Shown here: in pieces, positions 54,008-63,233 of the stretch
Layout of the letters: the number at the start of each line of letters is the position of its first letter
Position numbering within the stretch: the stretch's first letter is position 1
Assembly (NCBI RefSeq): GCF_902497895.1
Contig: NZ_CABVHQ010000024.1
Location: forward strand, 1-64,000
Source of the DNA: Pseudomonas fluorescens
GTDB lineage: Bacteria; Pseudomonadota; Gammaproteobacteria; Pseudomonadales; Pseudomonadaceae
DNA: 64,000 nucleotides
Direction of reading: 5' to 3'
Program-made: the position numbers and the translations under genes
The notes under the pieces: model-generated
Told to the model about the DNA's origin: nothing
Seen by the model: the letters and a program-made list of their open reading frames with translations, nothing else
Database searches by the model: none

Positions 54008-54493
54008 TCAAATGTGGTAGATGTCGAGCAAGTGGTGAATGTAGTCGTTCTTCAACACTACGTACTTGCGCTTGATTAGAGGCTGGTCGCCTGAGGTATC
54101 GAGCGTGTATTGAGAGGTTCCGAAATACAGGTCGACGATGTCGTAGCGGAAGCTGTGCGTCGTCCAGTTGAACGTCAGTTCACAGTTCTTCTCGTCCTGG
54201 GACAGCACCTCAATGTTGCTGATCGAATGACCGGTACGGGTATCTGGCGTGGATGCACTGGAGCGGTCGGTCTCGATGCGGAAGACCCGATCTTCCAGCC
54301 CCTGCTTGCTGGGATAATAGATCAGCGAGACTTCGTTGTGCGGATCCGTCGTCAGTGTGTCGTCATCGTCCCAAGAGGGCATGAAGAACTCGACATCGGG
54401 CGCGTAGAACGCCAGCCAGTCGGCCCAGCGGTGTTCATCCAGGGCACGGGCTTCCTGATACAGAAAGGTCTGAATGGCTTCATAAGACAGCAT
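54008..54493 (-). CDS. benB: Benzoate 1,2-dioxygenase small subunit BenB
   Basis: 161 residues from the second of two adjacent ATGs (54493), which is six bases from GGAGG; the first (54496) is only three bases away. It matches the ring-hydroxylating dioxygenase beta-subunit fold ([40 protein letters not shown]). It overlaps the benA end. It pairs with BenA in an alpha3beta3 oxygenase. Confidence 0.92.
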   Translation of the reverse strand: MLSYEAIQTFLYQEARALDEHRWADWLAFYAPDVEFFMPSWDDDDTLTTDPHNEVSLIYYPSKQGLEDRVFRIETDRSSASTPDTRTGHSISNIEVLSQDEKNCELTFNWTTHSFRYDIVDLYFGTSQYTLDTSGDQPLIKRKYVVLKNDYIHHLLDIYHI

Positions 54494-55844
54494 CATTGAC
54501 CTCCCCCAGGGCTTGCTCGGCCGCGTAGGCCTTTTTCATGGTCTCCAGCCAGAAATCGTGTTGCCCGAGGTACAAGCCCTCGTCCTCGGTCTTGACGCAA
54601 CTCAGCTCTGGCTTCAGGCCGATCAGGTCGGCATTCTCATCGGCACCCTTGATCCAGTGTGCCGCGCCGCGGCTCATGTCGTTCCACTTCACGGCGCGCG
54701 CCTGATAGCCGAGCTGGCACGAGCGGAACTCCTCCAGGTCATCGGGAGTCGCCATGCCGGAGGCATTGAAGAAGTCTTCGTATTGCCGCAGGCGCCGCTC
54801 GCGCGCCTCGGCCGGCTCGCCCTTCGGTGCGATGCAATAGATCGTGGCTTCACTCTTGTTCACCGAGATCGGCCGCACCACGCGAATCTGCGAGCTGAAC
54901 TGGTCCATCAGGTAGACGTTCGGGTACAGGCACAGGTTGCGCGACTTGCCCAGCATCCAGTCCGCCCGCGCTTCGCCGAACTTATCGACCCATTCAGCAC
55001 GCTGGGTATACAGCGGCCGGTCTTCAGGGTTGGACCAGTTGGTCCACAGCAGGATATGGCCGTTCTTGAACGAATACGAGCCACCCCCCTGCTGGGCCCA
55101 TTTGCCGGCGTTCATCGCCTTGACGGTGTCGACCTTGCCGTCGGCGCTGCGCCGGCTGGTGGTGGCGGCGTAGTTCCAGTGCACCGCAGACACGTGGTAG
55201 CCGTCGGCGCCGTTCTCGGTCTGCAATTTCCAGTTGCCGTCGAAGCTGTAGGTCGACGAGCCACGTAGGACCTCGATGCCGTCGGGTGACTGATCAACGA
55301 TCATGTCGATGATCTTGGCCGCCTCGCCGAGATGTTCGGTCAACGGCAACACATCTGGGTTGACGCTACCGAACAGGAAGCCCCGGTAGCTTTCGAAGGC
55401 CCCGAGCTTCTTCATGTCATGGCTGCCCTCGCAGTTGAAGCTCGGCGGGTAGCCCGCCTCAGCGTTCTGGTCCTTGACCTTGAGCAGCTTGCCGCTGTTG
55501 TTGAAAGTCCAGCCGTGGAAAGGGCAGGTAAAGCTGGATTTGTTGCCCTTCTTGTGCCTGCACAGAATGGCGCCACGATGCGTGCAGGTGTTTGCAAGCG
55601 CATTGAGCTTGCCGTCCTTGCTGCGCGTGATGACGACCGGCTGACGGCCGATGTACACGGTCAGAAAGTCGTTGACTTTGGGGATCTGGCTTTCGTGCGC
55701 GAGGTAAACCCAGTTGCCCTCGAAGATGTACTTCATCTCCAGTTCGAACAGCTGTTCGTCGGTGAAAACAGACCGGTCCAGCCGATAGGCGTGGTTGACC
55801 GGGTCGTCTACGAGCATGGCTTCGAGCTGCTTGAGGTTTATCAC
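54480..55844 (-). CDS. benA: Benzoate 1,2-dioxygenase large subunit BenA
   Basis: 454 residues starting at a GTG (55844), with AGGAGA upstream. The Rieske centre is Cys87-X-His89 and Cys107-X2-His110 (CTHRG and CPFHGW). The mononuclear iron site is seen as [15 protein letters not shown] (Asp214, His217, His222). It dihydroxylates benzoate to the cis-diol. About 190 bases separate it from catA upstream, enough for a separate promoter, though none is clear. Confidence 0.94.
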   Translation of the reverse strand: MINLKQLEAMLVDDPVNHAYRLDRSVFTDEQLFELEMKYIFEGNWVYLAHESQIPKVNDFLTVYIGRQPVVITRSKDGKLNALANTCTHRGAILCRHKKGNKSSFTCPFHGWTFNNSGKLLKVKDQNAEAGYPPSFNCEGSHDMKKLGAFESYRGFLFGSVNPDVLPLTEHLGEAAKIIDMIVDQSPDGIEVLRGSSTYSFDGNWKLQTENGADGYHVSAVHWNYAATTSRRSADGKVDTVKAMNAGKWAQQGGGSYSFKNGHILLWTNWSNPEDRPLYTQRAEWVDKFGEARADWMLGKSRNLCLYPNVYLMDQFSSQIRVVRPISVNKSEATIYCIAPKGEPAEARERRLRQYEDFFNASGMATPDDLEEFRSCQLGYQARAVKWNDMSRGAAHWIKGADENADLIGLKPELSCVKTEDEGLYLGQHDFWLETMKKAYAAEQALGEVNDAVL

Positions 55845-56037
55845 GCTGATCTCCTGTGTGCTGTCGGAATCGAACGTACACCCGTGTGAGCGTTTGATGC
55901 GTTGAATCGTGAATCGTCAAGGTATGAGTTCATTCCCACCACCGAAGCATAGTCCTGCATCGGCACTGGGTTAATTCATATTGCTCTGGCGAGTCGCTGG
56001 GCGCCAATGTCACCTGCTCCAATGCTGGCCTTCAGGC

Positions 56038-56952
56038 TTAAGCAGTTACCCGTGCCATGCGGGAAGCGGGCGACGCTTCGCTCTCATTGACGGCTTTTTG
56101 CATCACGAAATTGAAGCGCGAACGGGTAAATGGCGCGTTGATACCCAGCGACTCGTAACCGACCGGTGGCACATTACGCTCCAGCTCCACGATCAGGCCG
56201 TCGCGTGTGGCGAAGGCAAAGTCGTCGTCAATGTAGGTGTCACCTGGAATGTTGACCTGCGTGGTCAGAGTCCGCAGACCTGGGGCTGCGATCAGGAAGT
56301 GGATGTGCGCCGGGCGGTTACCGTGTCGGCCCAGCGCGTCAAACAACTCCGAAGTCGGGCTGTCGGGCGGAATCCCGTAGCCGGGCGGCAGGTAGCTGCG
56401 AAAGCGGTAATGACCCTGTGCATCGGTTTCGATCTGGCGACGCAGCTCGTAGGGCTTCATACCGGGGAAGAAATGCGAATACCCACCTTTCTCATTGGCA
56501 TGCCACACATCGACCAGAGCCCCGGCTACCGGTTTACCTTCCAGGTCAAGCACCTGACCTTCCATGACCAGCAGTTCGCCTTTGGGCTCGCCTTCGTCCA
56601 GGCGCGCTTCGCCGTGGGACCGCGGAGCACCAGCGATGAACAGCGGACCCTCAATTGCACGCGGCGTACCACCCGTGCGGCCGGCCTTCTGGTCGGCTTC
56701 ATCGGCACGAATGTCGAGCAGGCGGTCAAAGCCCAGGCCGGCGGTGATCAGACCAATCTGTCCGCTCTGGCTCGTGCGGGTCAGCCAGTCCATAGCCTTC
56801 CAGAATTCGTCGGCACTCACATCCATGTCATCGATGGTTTTGAACAGGTCGGTGACGATACGCTGGGTGAGCGCGCGCACGCGCGGGTTGCCAGCGGCGA
56901 TCTGCCTGGTGTTTACCAATTCGAGCAATTGATTCTGGGTGAGTTCAGTCAT
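56038..56952 (-). CDS. catA: Catechol 1,2-dioxygenase CatA
   Basis: 304 residues, the usual length. The non-haem Fe(III) ligands are all visible: Tyr158 (KGGYSHFFPG), Tyr192 (PPGYGIP), and His216 and His218 (RPAHIHFLI). The N-terminal helical dimerisation domain is intact. It performs intradiol cleavage of catechol to cis,cis-muconate. It follows the truncated catC in the catB-catC-catA order typical of Pseudomonas. Confidence 0.94.
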   Translation of the reverse strand: MTELTQNQLLELVNTRQIAAGNPRVRALTQRIVTDLFKTIDDMDVSADEFWKAMDWLTRTSQSGQIGLITAGLGFDRLLDIRADEADQKAGRTGGTPRAIEGPLFIAGAPRSHGEARLDEGEPKGELLVMEGQVLDLEGKPVAGALVDVWHANEKGGYSHFFPGMKPYELRRQIETDAQGHYRFRSYLPPGYGIPPDSPTSELFDALGRHGNRPAHIHFLIAAPGLRTLTTQVNIPGDTYIDDDFAFATRDGLIVELERNVPPVGYESLGINAPFTRSRFNFVMQKAVNESEASPASRMARVTA

Positions 56953-56979
56953 GACGGGGTCCCCTAAGGGTGGTTTTGA

Positions 56980-57105
56980 TTAATAGCAGATGGGTGAGCT
57001 GCGAGCGGGGTCACCTTTGGCTTTTTCACGGGCCTTGATTTCATCGGCCTGCTCAAGCGGCAGGTCGCGCGCAATGTTCACATCCATCCGAACCAGATAA
57101 AGCAT
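56980..57105 (-). pseudogene. catC: Truncated muconolactone isomerase gene
   Basis: ATG at 57105 starts MLYLVRMDVNIARDLPLEQA and continues DEIKAREKAKG, matching the CatC N-terminus (full length about 96 residues). It then departs into DPARSSPICY and a TAA at 56980, 41 residues in all. The remaining two-thirds, including the conserved WRHLWR and LPLFPYM regions, is absent from the window. It lies exactly between catB and catA, so the loss looks like a deletion. Confidence 0.85.
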
Positions 57106-57116
57106 GGGCGCTCTCC

Positions 57117-58301
57117 TTAGAGAGGTTCAGGTGCGTTGGCCAGATCGATATGCACCGGAGTAAGGCCCTGGCGGGCACGGTCAAAGCGTTCCAGCTGAGC
57201 GGGAACAATCTCGACGCCAAAGCCCGGTCCGTCTGGGAGTTGCAGTTCAAAGTCCACGATGGGCATTTGCTGCTCGACGATATCGTCTACCAGCAGTTGC
57301 GGGCCAAACAACTCGCAGCCATGGTGCTGCGGGCCCAGGGTCGCGAACACATGCGCCGAGGCGGCGCTGCCGAGTGACGTTTCCAGCATGGTGCCGCCGT
57401 ACCAGCCAATATCGGCCGCCTCGGCTATCGTCGCCACCTGGCGGGTGCGGATCAGGCCGCCGTGTTTGGCCACTTTTAGAGAGAACACGTGGCTGGCCTG
57501 CGCGCGGGCCAGAAGCAACGCGTCTTGCGGGGTGCACACGGTTTCGTCGGCCATGATGCAGGCGCGGTCTCCCAGCGTGGCGCTCAGGATTTTGAGCGCT
57601 TCGACATTCCACTTGGCCACCGGCTGCTCAATCAGGGTGACGCCGGCGTCAATCATCTGAGGCAGGAAGCGGCGCGCGGTGTTCCCGTCCCACGCCTGGT
57701 TGACATCCACCGTCAACGTCGCTTGACCTTGCAGGCCGCGCGCGATCTGCGATACATGGGCCACGTCGTCGTCCGGCGCGCGGGCACCAATCTTGATTTT
57801 GAAAATGCGGTGGCGCTTTTCTTCGAGACGCTGATGTGCCTCCTCCAGATCGCGATCCACGTCGCCACTGGCCAGCGTCCAGGCCAGCGGCAGGCTTTGA
57901 TGCATTTTGCCGCCCAGCAGTTGCCAGGCCGGTAAGTCAAGCGTGCGGGACACGGCATCGATCAACGCCATCTCGACCGCGCTCTTGGCAAACGCATTGC
58001 CCTTGCAGGCCTTGTCCATGCGTGCCAGCGCACTGCCGAAATAGCCAGCGTCCTGGCCCATCAGGGCAGGAGCCAGGTAGTTGGTGATGGCATGCAGGAT
58101 GCTCTGCGGTGACTCTTCATTCCACGACGGACCGCCGATGGTGGCCGCCTCGCCGAATCCGCTAGCGCCATTGACCAGCCAGACCTGCACGATCACCGGG
58201 CTTTGCCGGCTGATGGAGCCAAACGAGAGTTTATGCGGGCGAATGGTGGGAATGTCCAGAATGCGGGCTTCCAAGCGCTCCACTTGAAAACGGCTTTCCA
58301 T
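57117..58301 (-). CDS. catB: Muconate cycloisomerase CatB
   Basis: 394 residues from the ATG at 58301 with CGGAGA upstream; a longer frame enters REP sequence. It is an enolase-superfamily enzyme: catalytic KxK Lys168 and Lys170 (RIFKIKIG), metal ligands Asp199 (TVDVNQAW), Glu225 (LIEQPV) and Asp252 (ADET), and the second base Lys in SLKVAKHGG. It cyclises cis,cis-muconate to muconolactone. It is the first gene of the leftward cat-ben cluster. Confidence 0.93.
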   Translation of the reverse strand: MESRFQVERLEARILDIPTIRPHKLSFGSISRQSPVIVQVWLVNGASGFGEAATIGGPSWNEESPQSILHAITNYLAPALMGQDAGYFGSALARMDKACKGNAFAKSAVEMALIDAVSRTLDLPAWQLLGGKMHQSLPLAWTLASGDVDRDLEEAHQRLEEKRHRIFKIKIGARAPDDDVAHVSQIARGLQGQATLTVDVNQAWDGNTARRFLPQMIDAGVTLIEQPVAKWNVEALKILSATLGDRACIMADETVCTPQDALLLARAQASHVFSLKVAKHGGLIRTRQVATIAEAADIGWYGGTMLETSLGSAASAHVFATLGPQHHGCELFGPQLLVDDIVEQQMPIVDFELQLPDGPGFGVEIVPAQLERFDRARQGLTPVHIDLANAPEPL

Positions 58302-58459
58302 CAATGTCTCCGTTTTTCTTCTGTAAAGGTTGGTGGACATGATTCCTGCGTTGAAAATGCCGCCAGCTCCGTTACTTTCTGAATATAGCTCAAACCGAGC
58401 ACCTGACCACGTCCGCCGAGAACCTGTTTGTGAGTCAATCCACGGAGAGTCTGGCTTGA

Positions 58460-58590
58460 CGTAGCAGCTGCCGAAGGCTGCGTTCGGCCGCGCAGCGGTC
58501 GCAAACCTGACGACGCAATTCTCCAGATACCACGCGATCACTGGATTGCGAGGACTCCGTCCTCGAACGCAGCCTTCGGCAGCTGCTACG
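58460..58590. repeat. REP pair between catB and mexE
   Basis: CGTAGCAGCTGCCGAAGGCT at 58460 and its inverted copy ending GGCAGCTGCTACG at 58590, with arms longer than 25 bases. It lies in the divergent gap 58302-58781, at the edge of the ben-cat region. The remainder of that gap holds the palindrome described next and no gene. Confidence 0.85.
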
Positions 58591-58618
58591 CAAAATTGCA
58601 TTCCCTGCAACAGTTTTT

Positions 58619-58699
58619 GCTATTAATCCAATTGATAGCTCCCTAACAAAAGGCGCATCCTAGAGGGTTCGGTTCACGCTTATATCATTCCGAATGATA
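58619..58699. promoter_or_regulatory. Candidate operators upstream of mexE
   Basis: TATCATTC-C-GAATGATA (58683-58699) is a perfect 17-base palindrome about 83 bases before mexE. GCTAT-N11-ATAGC (58619-58639) is a second dyad in the T-N11-A form of LysR boxes. MexEF-OprN is activated by the LysR protein MexT in P. aeruginosa, so one of these may be its site. I do not see the exact published MexT box. Confidence 0.45.
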
Positions 58700-58781
58700 G
58701 TTACCTTCGCTTCATTCGATTCGTGCGATACAACCTCGCCGAGCATCATCCGCCCATCTTAATATTTTGGCGGATGCATCC

Positions 58782-60038
58782 ATGGAACAGTCATTCAAAC
58801 ATTTGCGCTTCCCCCTGGCCGCGCTGGCCTTGTTGGTGATGAGCGCCTGCGGCAAGGCTCCAGATGCTGCCGCCACTCTGCCAGCCCCCAAGGTCAGCGT
58901 AGCCAAGGTGCTGGAACAGCCGGTCAACGAGTGGGACGAATTCACCGGGCGTCTCGAAGCTCCGGAAACCGTCGAGATCCGTCCCCGGGTATCCGGCCAG
59001 ATCGATGAAGTGGCCTTCACCGAAGGTGCGTTGGTGAAAAAAGGCGACCTGCTGTTCCAGATCGACCCGCGTCCGTTCCAGGCTGAGGTTCGCCGCCTCG
59101 AAGCCCTGGTTGCCCAGGGCCGCGCCAATGCCACCCGCAGCGAAAACGAAGCCCGACGCGGTGAGCGTCTGCGCACCAGCAATGCGATTTCCGCGGAACT
59201 GGCCGACTCGCGCACCAGCGCCGCCCAGGAAGCCCGGGCCGGTGTCGGCGCCATCCAGGCACAGCTTGATCTGGCCAAGCTGAACCTGAGCTTCACCCGG
59301 GTGACCGCACCCATCAGCGGTCGCGTCAGTCGTGCGCAAATCACCGCTGGCAACCTGGTCACCGCCGATGTCACCGCGCTGACCAGCGTGGTCTCCACCG
59401 ACAAAATCTACGCCTACTTCGACGCCGATGAGCGCGTGTACCTCAAGTACACACAGCTCGCCCGCCAGGGCCAACGCGGTCAAACCACCCCGGTTTACCT
59501 TGGCCTGTCCAATGAAGACGGCAACCCGCACTTGGGCCAGATGAACTTCGTCGACAACCAGGTCAACCCGAAAACCGGCACCATCCGTGGTCGCGCCGTG
59601 TTCGACAACAGCGACGGCAGCTACACCCCGGGGCTCTATGCACGCCTGAAACTGGTGGGCAGCGGCACCTACTCCGCCGTACTGATCAACGATGAAGCGG
59701 TGGGTACCGACCTTGGCAAAAAGTTCGTGCTGGTGATGGATGCCGACAACAAATCGGCCTATCGCGCCGTCGAACTGGGTCCGAAAATCGAAGGCTTGCG
59801 CATCGTGCGCAGCGGCCTGAACAAGGACGACACCATCATCGTCAAGGGCTTGCAGCGGGTTCGTCCGGGTTCACCGGTCGCCCCTGAACTGATCCCGATG
59901 GCCAGCAAAGAAACCCTCGCCGCTCTGGCGCAACAACGACAAGCACTGGAAGCCAGCAACCTGCCCCAAGTCGCGCCCGCCAAGAGCGCCACCGGGGTCG
60001 CGGTAAAACTGGCCAGCGCTGCGAACCCACGCGGTTAA
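58782..60038 (+). CDS. mexE: RND efflux periplasmic adaptor MexE
   Basis: 418 residues from the ATG at 58782. It is a lipoprotein with lipobox LLVMSACGK (Cys23). The adaptor domains are plain: barrel-sandwich segments VEIRPRVSGQIDEVAFTEGA and NLSFTRVTAPISGRVSRAQI flanking a coiled-coil hairpin, then beta-barrel and membrane-proximal parts. The start VLEQPVNEWDEFTGRLEAPE is as I recall for MexE. It links the MexF pump to the OprN channel. MexF follows after 15 bases. Confidence 0.9.
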   Translation: MEQSFKHLRFPLAALALLVMSACGKAPDAAATLPAPKVSVAKVLEQPVNEWDEFTGRLEAPETVEIRPRVSGQIDEVAFTEGALVKKGDLLFQIDPRPFQAEVRRLEALVAQGRANATRSENEARRGERLRTSNAISAELADSRTSAAQEARAGVGAIQAQLDLAKLNLSFTRVTAPISGRVSRAQITAGNLVTADVTALTSVVSTDKIYAYFDADERVYLKYTQLARQGQRGQTTPVYLGLSNEDGNPHLGQMNFVDNQVNPKTGTIRGRAVFDNSDGSYTPGLYARLKLVGSGTYSAVLINDEAVGTDLGKKFVLVMDADNKSAYRAVELGPKIEGLRIVRSGLNKDDTIIVKGLQRVRPGSPVAPELIPMASKETLAALAQQRQALEASNLPQVAPAKSATGVAVKLASAANPRG

Positions 60039-60053
60039 GGGACGACAACTCCA

Positions 60054-63000
60054 ATGAATTTTTCCCAATTCTTCATTTCACGGCCGATCTTCGCGGCGGT
60101 GCTGTCGCTGCTGATTCTGATCGCTGGCGCCATCTCGCTGTTCCAGTTGCCGATCAGTGAATACCCTGAAGTGGTACCGCCGACCGTGGTGGTGCGCGCC
60201 AACTTCCCGGGTGCCAACCCTAAAGTCATCGGTGAAACCGTGGCCGCTCCCCTGGAGCAAGCCATCACCGGCGTCGAGAACATGCTGTACATGTCCTCGC
60301 AGTCGACCGCCGATGGCAAGATCACCCTGACCATCACCTTCGCCCTCGGCACCGATCTGGACAATGCCCAGGTCCAGGTGCAGAACCGCGTGACCCGAAC
60401 CGAGCCCAAGCTGCCCGAGGAAGTGACCCGGATCGGCATCACGGTGGACAAGGCTTCGCCCGACCTGACCATGGTCGTGCACTTGACCTCGCCGGACAAA
60501 CGCTACGACATGCTCTACCTGTCCAACTACGCCCTGCTCAACATCAAGGATGAGCTGGCGCGCCTGGGCGGTGTCGGGGATGTGCAATTGTTCGGTATGG
60601 GCGACTACTCGCTGCGGGTCTGGCTCGATCCAAACAAGACCGCTTCGCGTAACCTGACCGCAACCGATGTAGTCAGCGCGATTCGCGAACAGAACCGCCA
60701 GGTCGCCGCCGGTGCCCTGGGTGCGCCACCTGCACCGAATGCCACGGCCTTCCAGCTGTCGGTCAACACTCAGGGCCGGCTGGTCTCCGAGGAAGAATTC
60801 GAGAACATCATCATTCGTTCTGGCGAGGACGGTGAAATCACTCGCCTGAAGGACATCGCCCGGGTCGAACTGGGTTCCAGTCAATACGCCCTGCGCTCGC
60901 TGCTCAATAACCAGCCGGCCGTGGCCATCCCGATCTTCCAGCGCCCTGGCTCCAACGCCATCGATATTTCCAACGAAGTCCGGGCAAAAATGACCGAGCT
61001 GAAACAAGGTTTCCCCCAAGGCATGGACTTCGACATCGTCTATGACCCGACCATTTTCGTCCGCGGTTCCATCGAGGCAGTGGTGCATACCCTGTTCGAA
61101 GCGCTGATCCTGGTGGTGCTGGTGGTGATCCTGTTCCTGCAGACCTGGCGTGCCTCGATCATTCCATTGGTGGCGGTTCCGGTTTCGCTGATCGGTACCT
61201 TTGCAGTGATGCACCTGTTCGGTTTCTCGTTGAACGCCCTCTCGCTGTTCGGCCTGGTACTGGCCATCGGTATCGTCGTGGATGACGCCATTGTGGTGGT
61301 GGAAAACGTCGAGCGAAACATCGGACTCGGGCTGACGCCGGTCGAAGCCACCAAGCGCGCCATGCGCGAAGTGACCGGGCCGATTGTCGCCACGGCGCTG
61401 GTGTTGTGTGCGGTGTTCATCCCGGCGGCGTTCATTTCCGGGTTGACCGGGCAGTTTTATAAACAGTTCGCCCTGACCATTGCGATCTCCACCGTGATCT
61501 CGGCCTTCAACTCGCTGACCCTTTCGCCGGCATTGGCCGCGGTCCTGCTCAGAAGCCACGACGCCCCCAAAGACCGTTTCTCGAAGGTGCTCGACAAGCT
61601 GTTCGGTGGCTGGTTGTTCCGTCCGTTCAACCGCTTCTTCGATCGTGCCAGCCATGGCTATGTCGGCACCGTCACCCGCGTGATTCGCAGCAGTGGCATC
61701 GCCCTGTTGCTCTATGCAGGCTTGATGGCCCTGACCTGGATGGGTTTTGCCAGCACCCCGACCGGTTTCGTTCCAGCCCAGGACAAGCAATACCTGGTGG
61801 CCTTTGCCCAACTGCCTGACGCCTCGAGCCTGGACCGCACCGAAGAAGTGATCAAGCAAATGTCGGAGATTGCCCTCAAGCAACCCGGTGTCGCCAACTC
61901 GGTGGCCTTCCCTGGCCTGTCGATCAACGGTTTCACCAACAGCCCGAACAGCGGCATCGTATTCACCCCGCTCAAGCCATTCGATGAGCGTACCGATCCA
62001 AGCGAGTCTGCCGGTGCCATCGCGGCCGCGCTGAACGCCAAGTTCGCTGATATCCAGGGTGCCTACATCGCGATTTTCCCGCCGCCGCCGGTACAGGGCC
62101 TGGGGACCATCGGTGGTTTCCGTCTGCAAATCGAAGACCGGGGCAACCTGGGCTACGACGAGCTGTACAAAGAAACCATGAACATCATCAACAAAAGCCA
62201 CAGCGTGCCGGAACTGGCCGGCCTGTTCACCAGCTACACGGTGAACGTGCCGCAGGTCGATGCCGCGATCGACCGGGAAAAAGCCAAGACCCACGGCGTG
62301 GCCGTCAGCGACATCTTCGACACCCTGCAGATCTACCTGGGTTCGCTGTATGCCAACGACTTCAACCGCTTTGGTCGCACCTACCAGGTCAACGTTCAGG
62401 CCGAGCAACAGTTCCGTCTTGAACCGAGCCAGATCGGTCAGCTGAAAGTGCGCAACAACAAAGGCGAGATGATCCCGCTGGCGACCTTCATCAAGGTCAG
62501 CGACACCTCGGGCCCGGATCGCGTGATGCACTACAACGGCTTCATCACCGCTGAAATCAACGGTGCCGCGGCGCCCGGCTATAGCTCCGGCCAGGCCGAG
62601 AAAGCCATCGAGAAACTGCTCAAGGAAGAACTGCCCAACGGCATGACCTACGAATGGACCGACCTGACCTACCAGCAGATTCTGTCGGGCAACACTGCGC
62701 TGTTCGTGTTCCCGCTCTGTGTGTTGCTGGCGTTCCTGGTACTGGCGGCACAGTACGAAAGCTGGAGCCTGCCATTGGCGGTGATCCTGATCGTACCTAT
62801 GACCCTGCTTTCGGCCATCGTCGGGGTGATTGCCTCGGGCGGCGACAACAACATCTTCACCCAGATCGGTTTGATCGTACTGGTGGGACTTGCCTGCAAG
62901 AACGCGATTCTGATCGTCGAGTTCGCCAAGGATAAGCAAGAGGAAGGTCTCGACCCGCTCAGCGCGGTTCTGGAAGCCTGCCGTCTGCGTCTGCGGCCGA

Positions 63001-63233
63001 TCCTGATGACCTCCTTCGCCTTCATCATGGGCGTGGTGCCCCTGGTTTTCTCCAGCGGTGCCGGTGCGGAGATGCGCCATGCCATGGGCGTGGCGGTGTT
63101 CTCCGGGATGCTCGGGGTGACCTTCTTCGGTCTGCTGCTGACGCCAGTGTTCTATGTATTGATCCGTCGTTTCGTTGAGCGCGGCGAAGCCCGCAAAGCG
63201 GCCAAGGCCCTGAAACTGGAGGCGCAACAATGA
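60054..63233 (+). CDS. mexF: RND multidrug efflux transporter MexF
   Basis: 1059 residues, the HAE1 family length. It opens with NFSQFFISRPIFAAVLSLLI; the proton-relay aspartates are in LAIGIVVDDAIVVVEN in helix 4, and two large periplasmic loops and 12 membrane helices are evident. Strong agreement with P. aeruginosa MexF as I remember it (SEYPEVVPPTVVVRANFPGA). It exports chloramphenicol, fluoroquinolones and trimethoprim in characterised relatives. The stop overlaps the oprN start (ATGA). A 1050-codon open frame on the opposite strand is a shadow. Confidence 0.93.
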   Translation: MNFSQFFISRPIFAAVLSLLILIAGAISLFQLPISEYPEVVPPTVVVRANFPGANPKVIGETVAAPLEQAITGVENMLYMSSQSTADGKITLTITFALGTDLDNAQVQVQNRVTRTEPKLPEEVTRIGITVDKASPDLTMVVHLTSPDKRYDMLYLSNYALLNIKDELARLGGVGDVQLFGMGDYSLRVWLDPNKTASRNLTATDVVSAIREQNRQVAAGALGAPPAPNATAFQLSVNTQGRLVSEEEFENIIIRSGEDGEITRLKDIARVELGSSQYALRSLLNNQPAVAIPIFQRPGSNAIDISNEVRAKMTELKQGFPQGMDFDIVYDPTIFVRGSIEAVVHTLFEALILVVLVVILFLQTWRASIIPLVAVPVSLIGTFAVMHLFGFSLNALSLFGLVLAIGIVVDDAIVVVENVERNIGLGLTPVEATKRAMREVTGPIVATALVLCAVFIPAAFISGLTGQFYKQFALTIAISTVISAFNSLTLSPALAAVLLRSHDAPKDRFSKVLDKLFGGWLFRPFNRFFDRASHGYVGTVTRVIRSSGIALLLYAGLMALTWMGFASTPTGFVPAQDKQYLVAFAQLPDASSLDRTEEVIKQMSEIALKQPGVANSVAFPGLSINGFTNSPNSGIVFTPLKPFDERTDPSESAGAIAAALNAKFADIQGAYIAIFPPPPVQGLGTIGGFRLQIEDRGNLGYDELYKETMNIINKSHSVPELAGLFTSYTVNVPQVDAAIDREKAKTHGVAVSDIFDTLQIYLGSLYANDFNRFGRTYQVNVQAEQQFRLEPSQIGQLKVRNNKGEMIPLATFIKVSDTSGPDRVMHYNGFITAEINGAAAPGYSSGQAEKAIEKLLKEELPNGMTYEWTDLTYQQILSGNTALFVFPLCVLLAFLVLAAQYESWSLPLAVILIVPMTLLSAIVGVIASGGDNNIFTQIGLIVLVGLACKNAILIVEFAKDKQEEGLDPLSAVLEACRLRLRPILMTSFAFIMGVVPLVFSSGAGAEMRHAMGVAVFSGMLGVTFFGLLLTPVFYVLIRRFVERGEARKAAKALKLEAQQ

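Noticed and set aside
60078..63230. 1050-codon open frame on the minus strand opposite mexF
   Set aside because: It mirrors mexF over its whole length, is rich in His/Gln/Asp/Arg with no known domain, and reflects the absence of stops in a GC-rich gene's complement.
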